The position numbers and the translations under genes are program-made. From assembly GCA_002898115.1 (NCBI GenBank), contig BDTL01000268.1, positions 1 through 7,654 on the forward strand: 7,654 nt of DNA, read 5' to 3'. Shown piece after piece: positions 1 through 5,690 of the stretch. The first letter of the stretch is position 1. Each line of letters opens with the position of its first letter. The notes under the pieces are model-generated. The model made no database searches, was not told the origin of the DNA, and saw only the letters and a program-made list of their open reading frames with translations. This DNA comes from a bacterium BMS3Bbin02 (GTDB lineage Bacteria > Actinomycetota > Acidimicrobiia > Spongiisociales > UBA5794).

Positions 1-161
1 TGGGTGACGCGGATGAAGGGTTTGTGATGTCAACGGTTCGTGAAGTCGTCCCCGTCGTGCGTGTGGGCGATCGGCGCTATGGCGTTGGACCGGTGACCAA
101 ACAGCTGCAAGCCGGGTTCCGGGATGTTGTTGTCGCCGAGTTGGGGTTGGTGGGACCGTGA
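1..161 (+). CDS. class IV aminotransferase, C-terminal fragment (BCAT / aminodeoxychorismate lyase type)
   Basis: The frame that starts at base 3 is open from the window edge to TGA 159-161 and gives about 52 residues. It reads EGFVMSTVREVVPVVRV, then GDRRYGVGPVTKQL. This is the C-terminal pattern of the PLP-dependent fold-type IV aminotransferases: a Ser/Thr-Arg-Glu segment after the conserved 'F.(T/S)ST' turn, then 'PVV.V..R..G.GPVT..L'. The family includes branched-chain aminotransferase, D-amino acid aminotransferase and 4-amino-4-deoxychorismate lyase. The PLP lysine and substrate-defining residues lie outside the window, so the member cannot be chosen. The stop overlaps the start of the next gene (GTG 158 or ATG 161), which suggests translational coupling. 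Family call is from remembered motifs, not a search. Confidence 0.75.
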   Translation, partial: GDADEGFVMSTVREVVPVVRVGDRRYGVGPVTKQLQAGFRDVVVAELGLVGP

Positions 162-598
162 TGGACATAGACCGGTTGTTGGATTCTGTTGACGAGCTGT
201 ACAGCTCCGTTGTCATGGATCCAGACACCTGGACAGAACAGACGATCCACGAATGGGCAGGCGGCCTCTTCAACGACGGAAGGCCGGACAGAGAAACCGC
301 CCGGGGTGTCCGGCGATGCGTGCGAGCGGCGGTCAAGCTACAGAAGTTCTGGATTGATCCGGCGAACTCTCGCGTGGATGATGCTGAAGACTGGCGTACA
401 CGTGTCGATATAGCTCTTGGGGGGCCGGCGTGGAGGCCGACGCTTGAGCTTGCTCAGCACGGTCTGCAGGATGGGCCGACACCTGAGCTCTTTGCGCAGG
501 TGCAGCACCGATTTCGATTGGTGCATAACCAACCGTGGCTCGAGGGAGTCACATATACAGAATGGATAACGACTGCCTCAAACGAGGCCGGCACCTAA
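161..598 (+). CDS. hypothetical protein, 145 aa
   Basis: I do not recognise this protein. It is soluble in appearance, with no signal peptide or membrane segment, and mixed acidic/basic with several Trp residues (TWTEQTIHEWAGG near the start, FWIDPAN, EDWRTRVDIALGGPAWRP, QPWLEGVTYTEWI near the end). The arginine-rich stretch RGVRRCVRAAVKLQKFW is probably an amphipathic helix. ATG 161 overlaps the TGA of the aminotransferase by one base; an in-frame GTG at 158 would give the 4-base GTGA overlap seen elsewhere in this window and one extra residue. The tight coupling implies co-expression with the aminotransferase. The frame is free of stops and codon use matches the neighbours, so it is probably a real gene. 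Confidence 0.75.
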   Translation: MDIDRLLDSVDELYSSVVMDPDTWTEQTIHEWAGGLFNDGRPDRETARGVRRCVRAAVKLQKFWIDPANSRVDDAEDWRTRVDIALGGPAWRPTLELAQHGLQDGPTPELFAQVQHRFRLVHNQPWLEGVTYTEWITTASNEAGT

Positions 599-623
599 AT
601 TGTACGAAAGGTAGAGTGCGAAC

Positions 624-1133
624 ATGAAGCCACCTCGCTCGCTCATGATGCTGACTCTCCTTGCGCTCGTCCTGGCAGCATGCTCCAACCCGGACGAAGC
701 AGTTCCGTCTACGGTGAGCCCAACTCTGACGACATTGGCACCCGCTCAGAATGAGGTGGACGACACCGTGGTGGTCACAACGACGAGTACGACATTCCCG
801 ATTCCCGACGAGATCGGCTATTCAATCGTCAAGCGTATCGATGGTGCCAACGGTGACACCGTCGTGGTCCTGCTGGACCCGAGCACCTATACGTCTCTCA
901 CCGATATCGATCTTCTCGGAATTATCCAGGATGTGATCGAGGCCTTCCCACCGATTCTGGAAGCGCACATCGTTGACACCCAGACAGCCGCCGATGCGGT
1001 GCTGGCGGAGAGCCCGACTGACGAGCAGAAGGCCGCTCTCGAGGAGAACTACCTTCTGTCTCTTGAAGATGGCATAAACGTGACCTTCCTGGGTCCATTC
1101 GCCGCGTTCGGGACCGATCTTTTGGGTAGCTGA
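624..1133 (+). CDS. small exported lipoprotein, unknown function, 169 aa
   Basis: The N-terminus is a clear lipoprotein signal: positive start (MKPPR), hydrophobic core LMMLTLLALVLA, and lipobox L-A-A-C with the lipidated cysteine at residue 20. Residues 21 to about 60 form a Ser/Thr/Pro/acid-rich linker that ends in VVTTTSTTFPIP, a linker style common in actinobacterial cell-envelope lipoproteins. The rest (about 65-169) is an acidic globular domain (IVKRIDGANGDTVVVLLDP, then helices around LLGIIQDVIEAFPP and DEQKAALEENY) that I cannot assign. Start ATG 624 has a plausible ribosome binding site AAAGGT at 607-612. It lies 25 bp after the 145-aa gene and 71 bp before the cyclic-di-GMP gene. 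After lipidation it would sit on the outer face of the membrane. Confidence 0.8.
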   Translation: MKPPRSLMMLTLLALVLAACSNPDEAVPSTVSPTLTTLAPAQNEVDDTVVVTTTSTTFPIPDEIGYSIVKRIDGANGDTVVVLLDPSTYTSLTDIDLLGIIQDVIEAFPPILEAHIVDTQTAADAVLAESPTDEQKAALEENYLLSLEDGINVTFLGPFAAFGTDLLGS

Positions 1134-1204
1134 TCCCCCATCGGAACCCAAGATGCGTTCTCGCGAAGAATTGCTGCAAATGATCTAAAGAAATCGCGTC
1201 GCCG

Positions 1205-2782
1205 ATGCCGATGGTTTGGCTACGGATGAAAATACATGGTCTTCTTCTCGTTGGATTCGATCCAAGCGCCCGTTCGGCATTGAGCGACTATCTCTCTGAT
1301 TCCACACTGACAGTTACCGTCATGGACGTTTCCGCCGGTGTGGTCGGAGATATCGTGTCCGACCGCAAGGTCGATCTTGCCGTTTTGGCCGCTGGGGCAA
1401 TCGCAGCGGCTGGGCCGGTCCTTGACCAGGCCGGAATTCCGTTTCTTGCATGTCTTGACGGCACCGGATCCGTCGATATCGGTGAGGCGATTTCGGTCGG
1501 CGCGATCGGGGTTACTTCCGAGACTGCACAAGACATCGAGGTCGCAATCAAAGCAGTGCAGAGCGCCGGCAACTACCTCGACTCACGTTTTGCCGGCAGT
1601 GTCTTTTCCGAGTTGGTTCGTCTGCATCGACGCGATGCGCAACGCACCAAGGAGCTTGAGGCCCTTGTCGAGCAACTTCATGACGTCGCGGCAACCGACT
1701 ACCTCACGGGTTTGCATTCTCGAGGCTACTTCTTTGACCGGTTGACGGCAGAGTTAGACCGCGCGCTCCGACACGGGCGCCCGGTGTCGGTTCTAATTGT
1801 CGATATCGATGGGCTCAATGACATCAACGGGCGTCGTGGGAGAGATGCCGGCGATCGTGTGATCAGAGATATAGGTATCGTCATCGCCGATGTCGTCCGG
1901 TCAGCGGACATCGCATGTCGCACCGGGGGCGACGAGTTTGCGGTGATTCTCCCTGAAACCGCTCCCGATGGGGCGTACCTGGTGGCTGAGCGGATCCGCG
2001 AATCTGTTCGAGGTCTCGTTGTCGGCGGAGTCGGGTCCGTGACAGTAAGTGTCGGTGTTGCCGGAGCGCCGTCGCACGCTTCAACTACCGACGACCTGGT
2101 TGACGCTGCCGATCGCGCTCTTTTTGTTGCACGGTCAACTCTCGGAGGCAGTGCCTGGGTAGTCGATTCCGGGGTTGCCGGCATTGAGACTGCATCCCGA
2201 CGAACGCGTGCGGGCATTATCGACGTCCTTGTTCGTGTCATCCGGTTGCGAGATCCACAGCTCGCGGTGCGCGCCGAACGAACGGAGGCCATCGCGATTG
2301 CAATTGGAACACGCCTGGGACTAGCGACAGCACGACTTGAGCACCTCGCCATCGCGGCACTCCTGTCTGACGTCGGCAAGATCGGACTGCCGGACTCGAT
2401 CCTTTACAAGACCGAACCGCTGACGGACGAGGACTGGGAAGCGATCCACAATTTTCCGAAGCGTGGTTTCGAGCTACTGGGGGGGTTCGTTCATCCCGAT
2501 GTCGCAGAAGCGATTCTCTCGACCCACGAACGGTGGGATGGGACCGGGTATCCACGCAAGATCAGTGGAGAGAGTATCCCCGAATTCTCGCGGATTCTTC
2601 ACGTCGCAGATGCCTACTCCGCAATGACGACCGATCGACCATATCGGGCGAGCCTCCCACTGGCTGAATCTCTCATCGAGCTGCGCCGTTGTTCGGGGAC
2701 CCAGTTCGATCCGCGGGTTGTTGCGGCTGCGGTTGACGAACTCTCTCTCGGCGACGATCACGCGATCACAATCGCAGGTTGA
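1205..2782 (+). CDS. receiver-like / GGDEF / degenerate HD-GYP cyclic-di-GMP protein, 525 aa
   Basis: Three modules are visible. Residues 8 to about 128 resemble a response-regulator receiver (ends GAIGV...AIKAVQSAGNYLD), but the phospho-Asp position at the end of strand 3 is Ala62 (VDLAVLA). A helical linker (130-160) leads into GGDEF: DYLTGL at 165, Asp200 in VDID, Asn208, Asp217, the inhibitory site R232-S-A-D235, then GGDEF 241-245. These are the residues a working diguanylate cyclase needs. Residues 335 to about 515 are HD-GYP-like and keep WDGTGYP (444-450), Asp389, His441 and Asp469, but metal-ligand His positions are Arg356, Ser388 (SDVGK for HDxGK), Phe417 and Thr440. So the likely activity is c-di-GMP synthesis, with the HD-GYP part regulatory. 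Start is unsure: ATG 1205 or ATG 1226 (residue 8), where the fold begins; neither has a good ribosome binding site. Confidence 0.9.
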   Translation: MPMVWLRMKIHGLLLVGFDPSARSALSDYLSDSTLTVTVMDVSAGVVGDIVSDRKVDLAVLAAGAIAAAGPVLDQAGIPFLACLDGTGSVDIGEAISVGAIGVTSETAQDIEVAIKAVQSAGNYLDSRFAGSVFSELVRLHRRDAQRTKELEALVEQLHDVAATDYLTGLHSRGYFFDRLTAELDRALRHGRPVSVLIVDIDGLNDINGRRGRDAGDRVIRDIGIVIADVVRSADIACRTGGDEFAVILPETAPDGAYLVAERIRESVRGLVVGGVGSVTVSVGVAGAPSHASTTDDLVDAADRALFVARSTLGGSAWVVDSGVAGIETASRRTRAGIIDVLVRVIRLRDPQLAVRAERTEAIAIAIGTRLGLATARLEHLAIAALLSDVGKIGLPDSILYKTEPLTDEDWEAIHNFPKRGFELLGGFVHPDVAEAILSTHERWDGTGYPRKISGESIPEFSRILHVADAYSAMTTDRPYRASLPLAESLIELRRCSGTQFDPRVVAAAVDELSLGDDHAITIAG

Positions 2783-2819
2783 CCACGGCGGCCTTGTCGG
2801 GGGCGCTGAATCCCTCGTC

Positions 2820-4196
2820 CTATAACAAGACAGCCGCAACCGCCAGGAATCCGCCCATGCCGACAATGTCGGTGACCATCGTCAGGAAGATATTCGAGGC
2901 CAGGGCGGGATCGAGTCCGAGCCTTCGCAACAGGACCGGAATTCCAGCACCGGCAAATCCAGCAGCGAAGAAAGCCGCCAGGATCGCAATGAAGAATACG
3001 GCTGCAGTCTGCATCCCGAACAACAGCGCGGAGCCGGCTCCGATGACGACCGCAATGAGGATGCCGTTGAGGGCGCCAACGATGAACTCACGGCGGACGG
3101 CCCGCAGGGCTCGACCGGGAGGTAGATCACCGACTGACATCGCTCGGATGATCACGGCCAAGCTCTGTGCTCCGGCATTGCCGGCCAAAAGAGCAGTGAG
3201 TGGCATGTAGGCAGCGATGCGTACGTTGTCCTCGATGACGCCACCGAACTGGAGGATCACGACTGCTTCGACCATGCCGATGAGCAGATTCACGAGGATC
3301 CACGGGAACCGCCGGCGAACTGATGTATTGACCGGCGTAAATACTGTTTCTTCGGTACCGGCACCCACCATCGCCGCGATGTCTTCGGTTGCCTCGGCCT
3401 GTACGGCCTCGAGCGCCTCGTCGATCTTCACCATTCCAACGAGTCGGTGTTGGCTATCCACCACCGGGATCGCAAGCAGGCGGTAGCGTTGTACGAGTTC
3501 CGATACGACTTCTCGGTCGGTCGTTGTTGACACCGAAATCGGGTTCTCCACCATGACTTCGTCGAGTCCCATCCCCGGGCGTGCGAAGAACAACTCACGG
3601 AATGAGACCACGCCACGAAGGCGGCCGTCGGCGTCAACGGCGTAGACGTACATAAGGTTGTTGCCGAGTTCTTCATGGAAACGACGCAGCGATTCGATCG
3701 CTTCACCGGCGGTGATTCCGACGGGCAGCGAGACAACGTCGGTTGTCATCAAGCCGCCGGCTGAATCTGGTGCGTGGCGCAGAAGGTCGACAATCGCGGC
3801 CTTCTCGGCGGTATCGAGGCGGGTGAGTAGGTCAGTCTGGATCTCGTCGTTCAAGAGTCCGAGAATGTCCGCTGCCTGGTCCGGAGTCATCGATTGGATC
3901 AGACCCGCCGCAACGTCCGTCGATAGCTCGGGAATGAGGTTCGCCGATGCCTCAGGGTTCATCTCGTTGAGTACCTCGCCGGCGACCTCCGGGGCGAGAC
4001 GTTGGAGGAGCGTTGCCGCGAACGGTTCGGTCAACACTTCGAGAATGTCCGCGGCGTTGTGAGGATTGGTCGAAGCCAGCGCGGTCCATTCGCCGGTGTG
4101 CTGCGCGAAGTATTCTTCGGCCTCGGCGGGTTTACGGCGCGCCAGATCACGGAGCCCATCGGCCACAATTCGGGGTCTGAGAAACTTCAGGCGCAT
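2820..4196 (-). CDS. mgtE: magnesium transporter MgtE, 458 aa
   Basis: The layout is that of the MgtE family: a helical-repeat N domain (about 35-135, with repeats such as DILEVL, EVLNEM, DILGLL), a CBS pair (about 145-265, opening with DSAGGLMTTDVV), a plug-helix region (266-296), and five membrane segments (about 298-320, 330-353, 370-395, 398-422, 433-457). Family motifs present are AGNAGAQS (338-345; GGNAG is more usual), LDPALAS (428-434) and VTDIVG. Asp443 sits where MgtE has its pore aspartate. Length matches the family (about 450). MgtE is a Mg2+-gated homodimeric channel in the plasma membrane; the cytoplasmic domains close it when Mg2+ is plentiful. It converges with the cyclic-di-GMP gene (37 bp gap) and diverges from selD. 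No ribosome binding site is seen before ATG 4196, so it may be leaderless or controlled by the leader described at 4254-4313. Confidence 0.93.
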   Translation of the reverse strand: MRLKFLRPRIVADGLRDLARRKPAEAEEYFAQHTGEWTALASTNPHNAADILEVLTEPFAATLLQRLAPEVAGEVLNEMNPEASANLIPELSTDVAAGLIQSMTPDQAADILGLLNDEIQTDLLTRLDTAEKAAIVDLLRHAPDSAGGLMTTDVVSLPVGITAGEAIESLRRFHEELGNNLMYVYAVDADGRLRGVVSFRELFFARPGMGLDEVMVENPISVSTTTDREVVSELVQRYRLLAIPVVDSQHRLVGMVKIDEALEAVQAEATEDIAAMVGAGTEETVFTPVNTSVRRRFPWILVNLLIGMVEAVVILQFGGVIEDNVRIAAYMPLTALLAGNAGAQSLAVIIRAMSVGDLPPGRALRAVRREFIVGALNGILIAVVIGAGSALLFGMQTAAVFFIAILAAFFAAGFAGAGIPVLLRRLGLDPALASNIFLTMVTDIVGMGGFLAVAAVLL

Positions 4197-4217
4197 TTCG
4201 GCAGGTTATCGCATAAC
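4197..4217 (-). promoter_or_regulatory. possible leaderless promoter / dyad at the mgtE start
   Basis: GTTAT-cgc-ATAAC (4205-4217) is a perfect 5-bp inverted repeat with a 3-base centre, ending 8 bases before the mgtE ATG. Read on the - strand its right half gives GATAAC, placed where a -10 element would start transcription at or next to the ATG. This would fit a leaderless mRNA and explain the missing ribosome binding site. No good -35 is present. It could equally be an operator or nothing. Confidence 0.3.
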
Positions 4218-4253
4218 AGCGGTGACGCCGCACTAGCAATGGAAGAAGCCCAT

Positions 4254-4294
4254 AAAAAAAAACAGGCCCCCCAGGGGGGACGAGGGGGCCTGTT
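4254..4294 (-). terminator. strong intrinsic terminator reading toward mgtE
   Basis: On the - strand, AACAGGCCCCC (4294-4284) pairs perfectly with GGGGGCCTGTT (4271-4261): 11 bp around a 12-base loop. The next bases continue a run of nine T in total (4262-4254). This is a textbook Rho-independent terminator for - strand transcription. It stands 57 bp before the mgtE start and has no - strand gene behind it, so it must end either a short RNA or the mgtE leader itself. On the + strand it has no T tract. Confidence 0.8.
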
Positions 4295-4313
4295 CGCACG
4301 GACGAGCCGTGCT
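4254..4313 (-). ncRNA. candidate 60-nt two-hairpin RNA or mgtE attenuator leader
   Basis: A promoter-like pair (4321-4348) would start - strand RNA near A4313. The RNA would begin at once with hairpin GCACGG-ctcgt-CCGTGC (4312-4296, 6 bp, 5-base loop), then one base, then the terminator at 4294-4254. Nothing else fits between. Both loops contain CUCGUCC. I see no sequence able to form an obvious antiterminator and no known aptamer, in particular not the M-box found before many Mg2+ transporter genes. Either a small RNA or a short regulated leader of mgtE is possible. Confidence 0.35.
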
Positions 4314-4320
4314 ACAAATA

Positions 4321-4348
4321 ACTATAGACATGCACATATCGACGTCCA
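4321..4348 (-). promoter_or_regulatory. putative sigma-70 type promoter for the mgtE leader RNA
   Basis: On the - strand TGGACG (4348-4343, 4 of 6 matches to TTGACA) is followed after 16 bases by TATAGT (4326-4321, 5 of 6 matches to TATAAT). The expected start point is about A4313, exactly at the foot of the first hairpin. Judged by eye only. Confidence 0.4.
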
Positions 4349-4400
4349 GTCGGTAGGCGACTTGTGCTGATCGGTAGTCCGGAATCGGTCTGTCCGCTGC

Positions 4401-4414
4401 AAAGGAGGCCCATG
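4401..4414 (+). promoter_or_regulatory. second ribosome binding site in the selD leader
   Basis: AAAGGAGG (4401-4408) is as strong as the selD site 62 bases downstream and is followed after CCC by ATG 4412. That ATG opens a 42-codon frame ending at TGA 4538-4540, out of frame with selD and running through its start and Sec codon. The 3-base spacing is short. It may be a leader peptide, or an alternative entry for selD at ATG 4422. Confidence 0.3.
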
Positions 4415-4462
4415 GAAAGGCATGCGGCGGCTCGGGACCCGGTATGGGGTAATGTCGCGGCG

Positions 4463-4470
4463 AAAGGAGG
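4463..4470 (+). promoter_or_regulatory. ribosome binding site that fixes the selD start
   Basis: AAAGGAGG lies 8 bases before GTG 4479, an ideal match and spacing. It selects GTG 4479 over in-frame ATG 4452 and ATG 4422, and over the internal TTG 4557 that a standard gene caller would have to use because of the TGA at 4518-4520. Confidence 0.85.
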
Positions 4471-4478
4471 TGGCATAC

Positions 4479-5534
4479 GTGCAACCTCGATTGACATCGT
4501 TTTCTCACGGAGCCGGCTGAGCATGCAAGCTCAGTTCTGATGAGCTGGCGCAAGTTTTGCGTCCCTTACACAACCGAATGCGGGTTTCTGATCCCAAGGT
4601 GCTCGTGGGCATCGGAACCGCGGACGACGCCGGTGTCTACCTCTTGCGCGACGACCTTGCGATTGTCCAAACCGTTGATTTCTTCACCCCGATCGTGGAT
4701 GATCCGTACGACTGGGGGCGCATCAGCGCGGCCAATGCCCTTTCCGACATCTATGCAATGGGTGCCACACCACTGAGCGCATTGCAGATCGCTGGGTGGC
4801 CCCGAGATACTCTTCCGCTCGACATGCTCGGAGACGTGTTCCGCGGTGGCCTCACTGTTCTCGAAGAAGCGAACTGCTTGCTTCTTGGTGGCCACACCAT
4901 TGCGGATGACGAACCAAAGTATGGGCTTTCGGTCACCGGCACTGTGCACCCTGATGATCTGGTGACGAACTCGGGCGCGTTGGATGGCGACGTACTCGTG
5001 CTCACAAAGCCGCTCGGGAGCGGTGTTATCGCAACGGGCATAAAACGTGGCGTTGTCGATGACGTCATCGTTGCCCCCGCCGTTGCGGCCATGGTGACGC
5101 TCAACGCCGGCGCGGCAAAGGCCATGCGCCGTATCGGTGCTCATGCTGCGACCGACGTCACTGGATTCGGACTGCTCGGGCATCTCGGTGAGGTGATCCG
5201 AGCATCACGGGTATCGGCGACGATCCGATGGGAAGCTGTACCTTTTTTTGATGGTGTCCATTCGCTCATTGCCGACGGCGTCATTCCGGGTGGGACGTTG
5301 CGCAACCTTGAAGCCGCGTCTCGCTTTACGAATTTCGGAACCTACGACCATGCAACTCAGGTCGCGCTTGCGGATGCACAGACCTCGGGAGGTCTGTTGA
5401 TCGCTGTTGAGGCACCGATGGAAAAGGCACTTCTTGAGGCGCTGTTGGAGGAGGGTGTTTCCGGTGTGACCATTGGTTCCATCCGCTCGCGAAGTTTTGC
5501 GGACGGCCCGTCAGGCACGGTGACTGTCGAGTAG
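4479..5534 (+). CDS. selD: selenide, water dikinase SelD, itself a selenoprotein (Sec14 = TGA 4518-4520), 351 aa
   Basis: SelD makes selenophosphate from selenide and ATP, the selenium donor for selenocysteine and selenouridine. From GTG 4479 the protein reads MQPRLTSFSHGAG-U-ACK, matching the E. coli SelD N-terminus (RLTQYSHGAG-C-GCK). The in-frame TGA (residue 14) falls on E. coli Cys17, the catalytic position known to be Sec in many SelDs, and Lys17 matches E. coli Lys20. Other motifs follow: DD at 49-50, D67 in VQTVDFF, then SDIYAMGATP, LLGGHTI, TDVTGFGLLGHL and DAQTSGGLL. Length matches the family (E. coli 347). Starting at TTG 4557 would delete the active site. There is no frameshift and no other defect, so recoding is far likelier than decay. 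A SECIS-like hairpin follows the TGA. The rest of the selenium machinery (selA, selB, selC) is not in the window. Confidence 0.93.
4521..4550 (+). promoter_or_regulatory. bacterial SECIS element in selD
   Basis: Directly after the TGA, TGC-A-AGCTCA (4524-4533) pairs with TGAGCT-G-GCG (4541-4550): six perfect base pairs, one A/G mismatch, then C-G, G-C and a U-G wobble. The apical loop is GTTCTGA (4534-4540), with the G at loop position 1 that bacterial SECIS loops require for SelB binding. The loop begins 13 bases after the TGA, close to the spacing of known bacterial elements. The stem is coding sequence, as expected in bacteria. Confidence 0.65.
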
Positions 5535-5558
5535 CGGTACCGGCCAGGTTCAATTGCG

Positions 5559-5690
5559 GTGGTCTATCCGGAGGGTATCTGGTACCACTCGGTTACGATT
5601 CCTGTCATGGAGCGCATCATTCAAGAACATCTCATCGATGGTGAACCGGTGATGGCACACGTCTTTGCACGCGATGAGCTGACATCGTGA
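5559..5690 (+). CDS. short ferredoxin-like protein or remnant: C-terminal half of a thioredoxin-like [2Fe-2S] ferredoxin, about 43 aa
   Basis: This frame reads VVYPEGIWYHSV, then ERIIQEHLIDGEPVMAHVF. It closely resembles the C-terminal half of thioredoxin-fold [2Fe-2S] ferredoxins ('VVYPEGVWY..V....V..IVEEHL..G.PV'), as I recall the family. The N-terminal half with the four cluster cysteines is absent, and this piece contains no cysteine. The frame is open from just after the selD stop (TAG 5532-5534, same frame) to TGA 5688-5690. Possible starts are GTG 5559 or ATG 5607 (27 aa); none has a good ribosome binding site. The TGA overlaps GTG 5687 of the next gene (GTGA), a sign of translational coupling. 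It could be a truncated relic kept for coupling, a true small protein, or a product of stop readthrough from selD. Confidence 0.45.
   Translation: MVYPEGIWYHSVTIPVMERIIQEHLIDGEPVMAHVFARDELTS

Noticed and set aside
1726..2379. 217-codon open frame on the - strand
   Set aside because: It is antisense to the GGDEF region and is dominated by Arg, Ser, Thr and Ala, the usual shadow of a high-GC gene.
2783..2819. Terminator between the cyclic-di-GMP gene and mgtE
   Set aside because: Only a weak GGG/CCC pairing is possible and there is no T tract on either strand.
4295..4478. M-box or cyclic-di-GMP (GEMM) riboswitch in the mgtE-selD spacer
   Set aside because: Read on both strands, I could not find the conserved cores of these classes. 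A covariance model search would settle it.
4295..4478. tRNA-Sec gene (selC) next to selD
   Set aside because: No TTCAA/TTCGA T-loop, no UCA anticodon stem and no matching acceptor arms were found.
4518..4520. TGA as a nonsense mutation making selD a pseudogene
   Set aside because: The rest of the gene is intact, the start has an ideal ribosome binding site, and the TGA is exactly at the catalytic Cys/Sec position with a hairpin behind it.
4233..4553. 106-codon open frame on the - strand through the mgtE-selD spacer
   Set aside because: It would read through the intrinsic terminator at 4254-4294 and its product (poly-Phe, Pro-rich) looks like no protein; no ribosome binding site.
4566..5183. 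205-codon open frame on the - strand
   Set aside because: It is antisense to selD, which is clearly the real gene.
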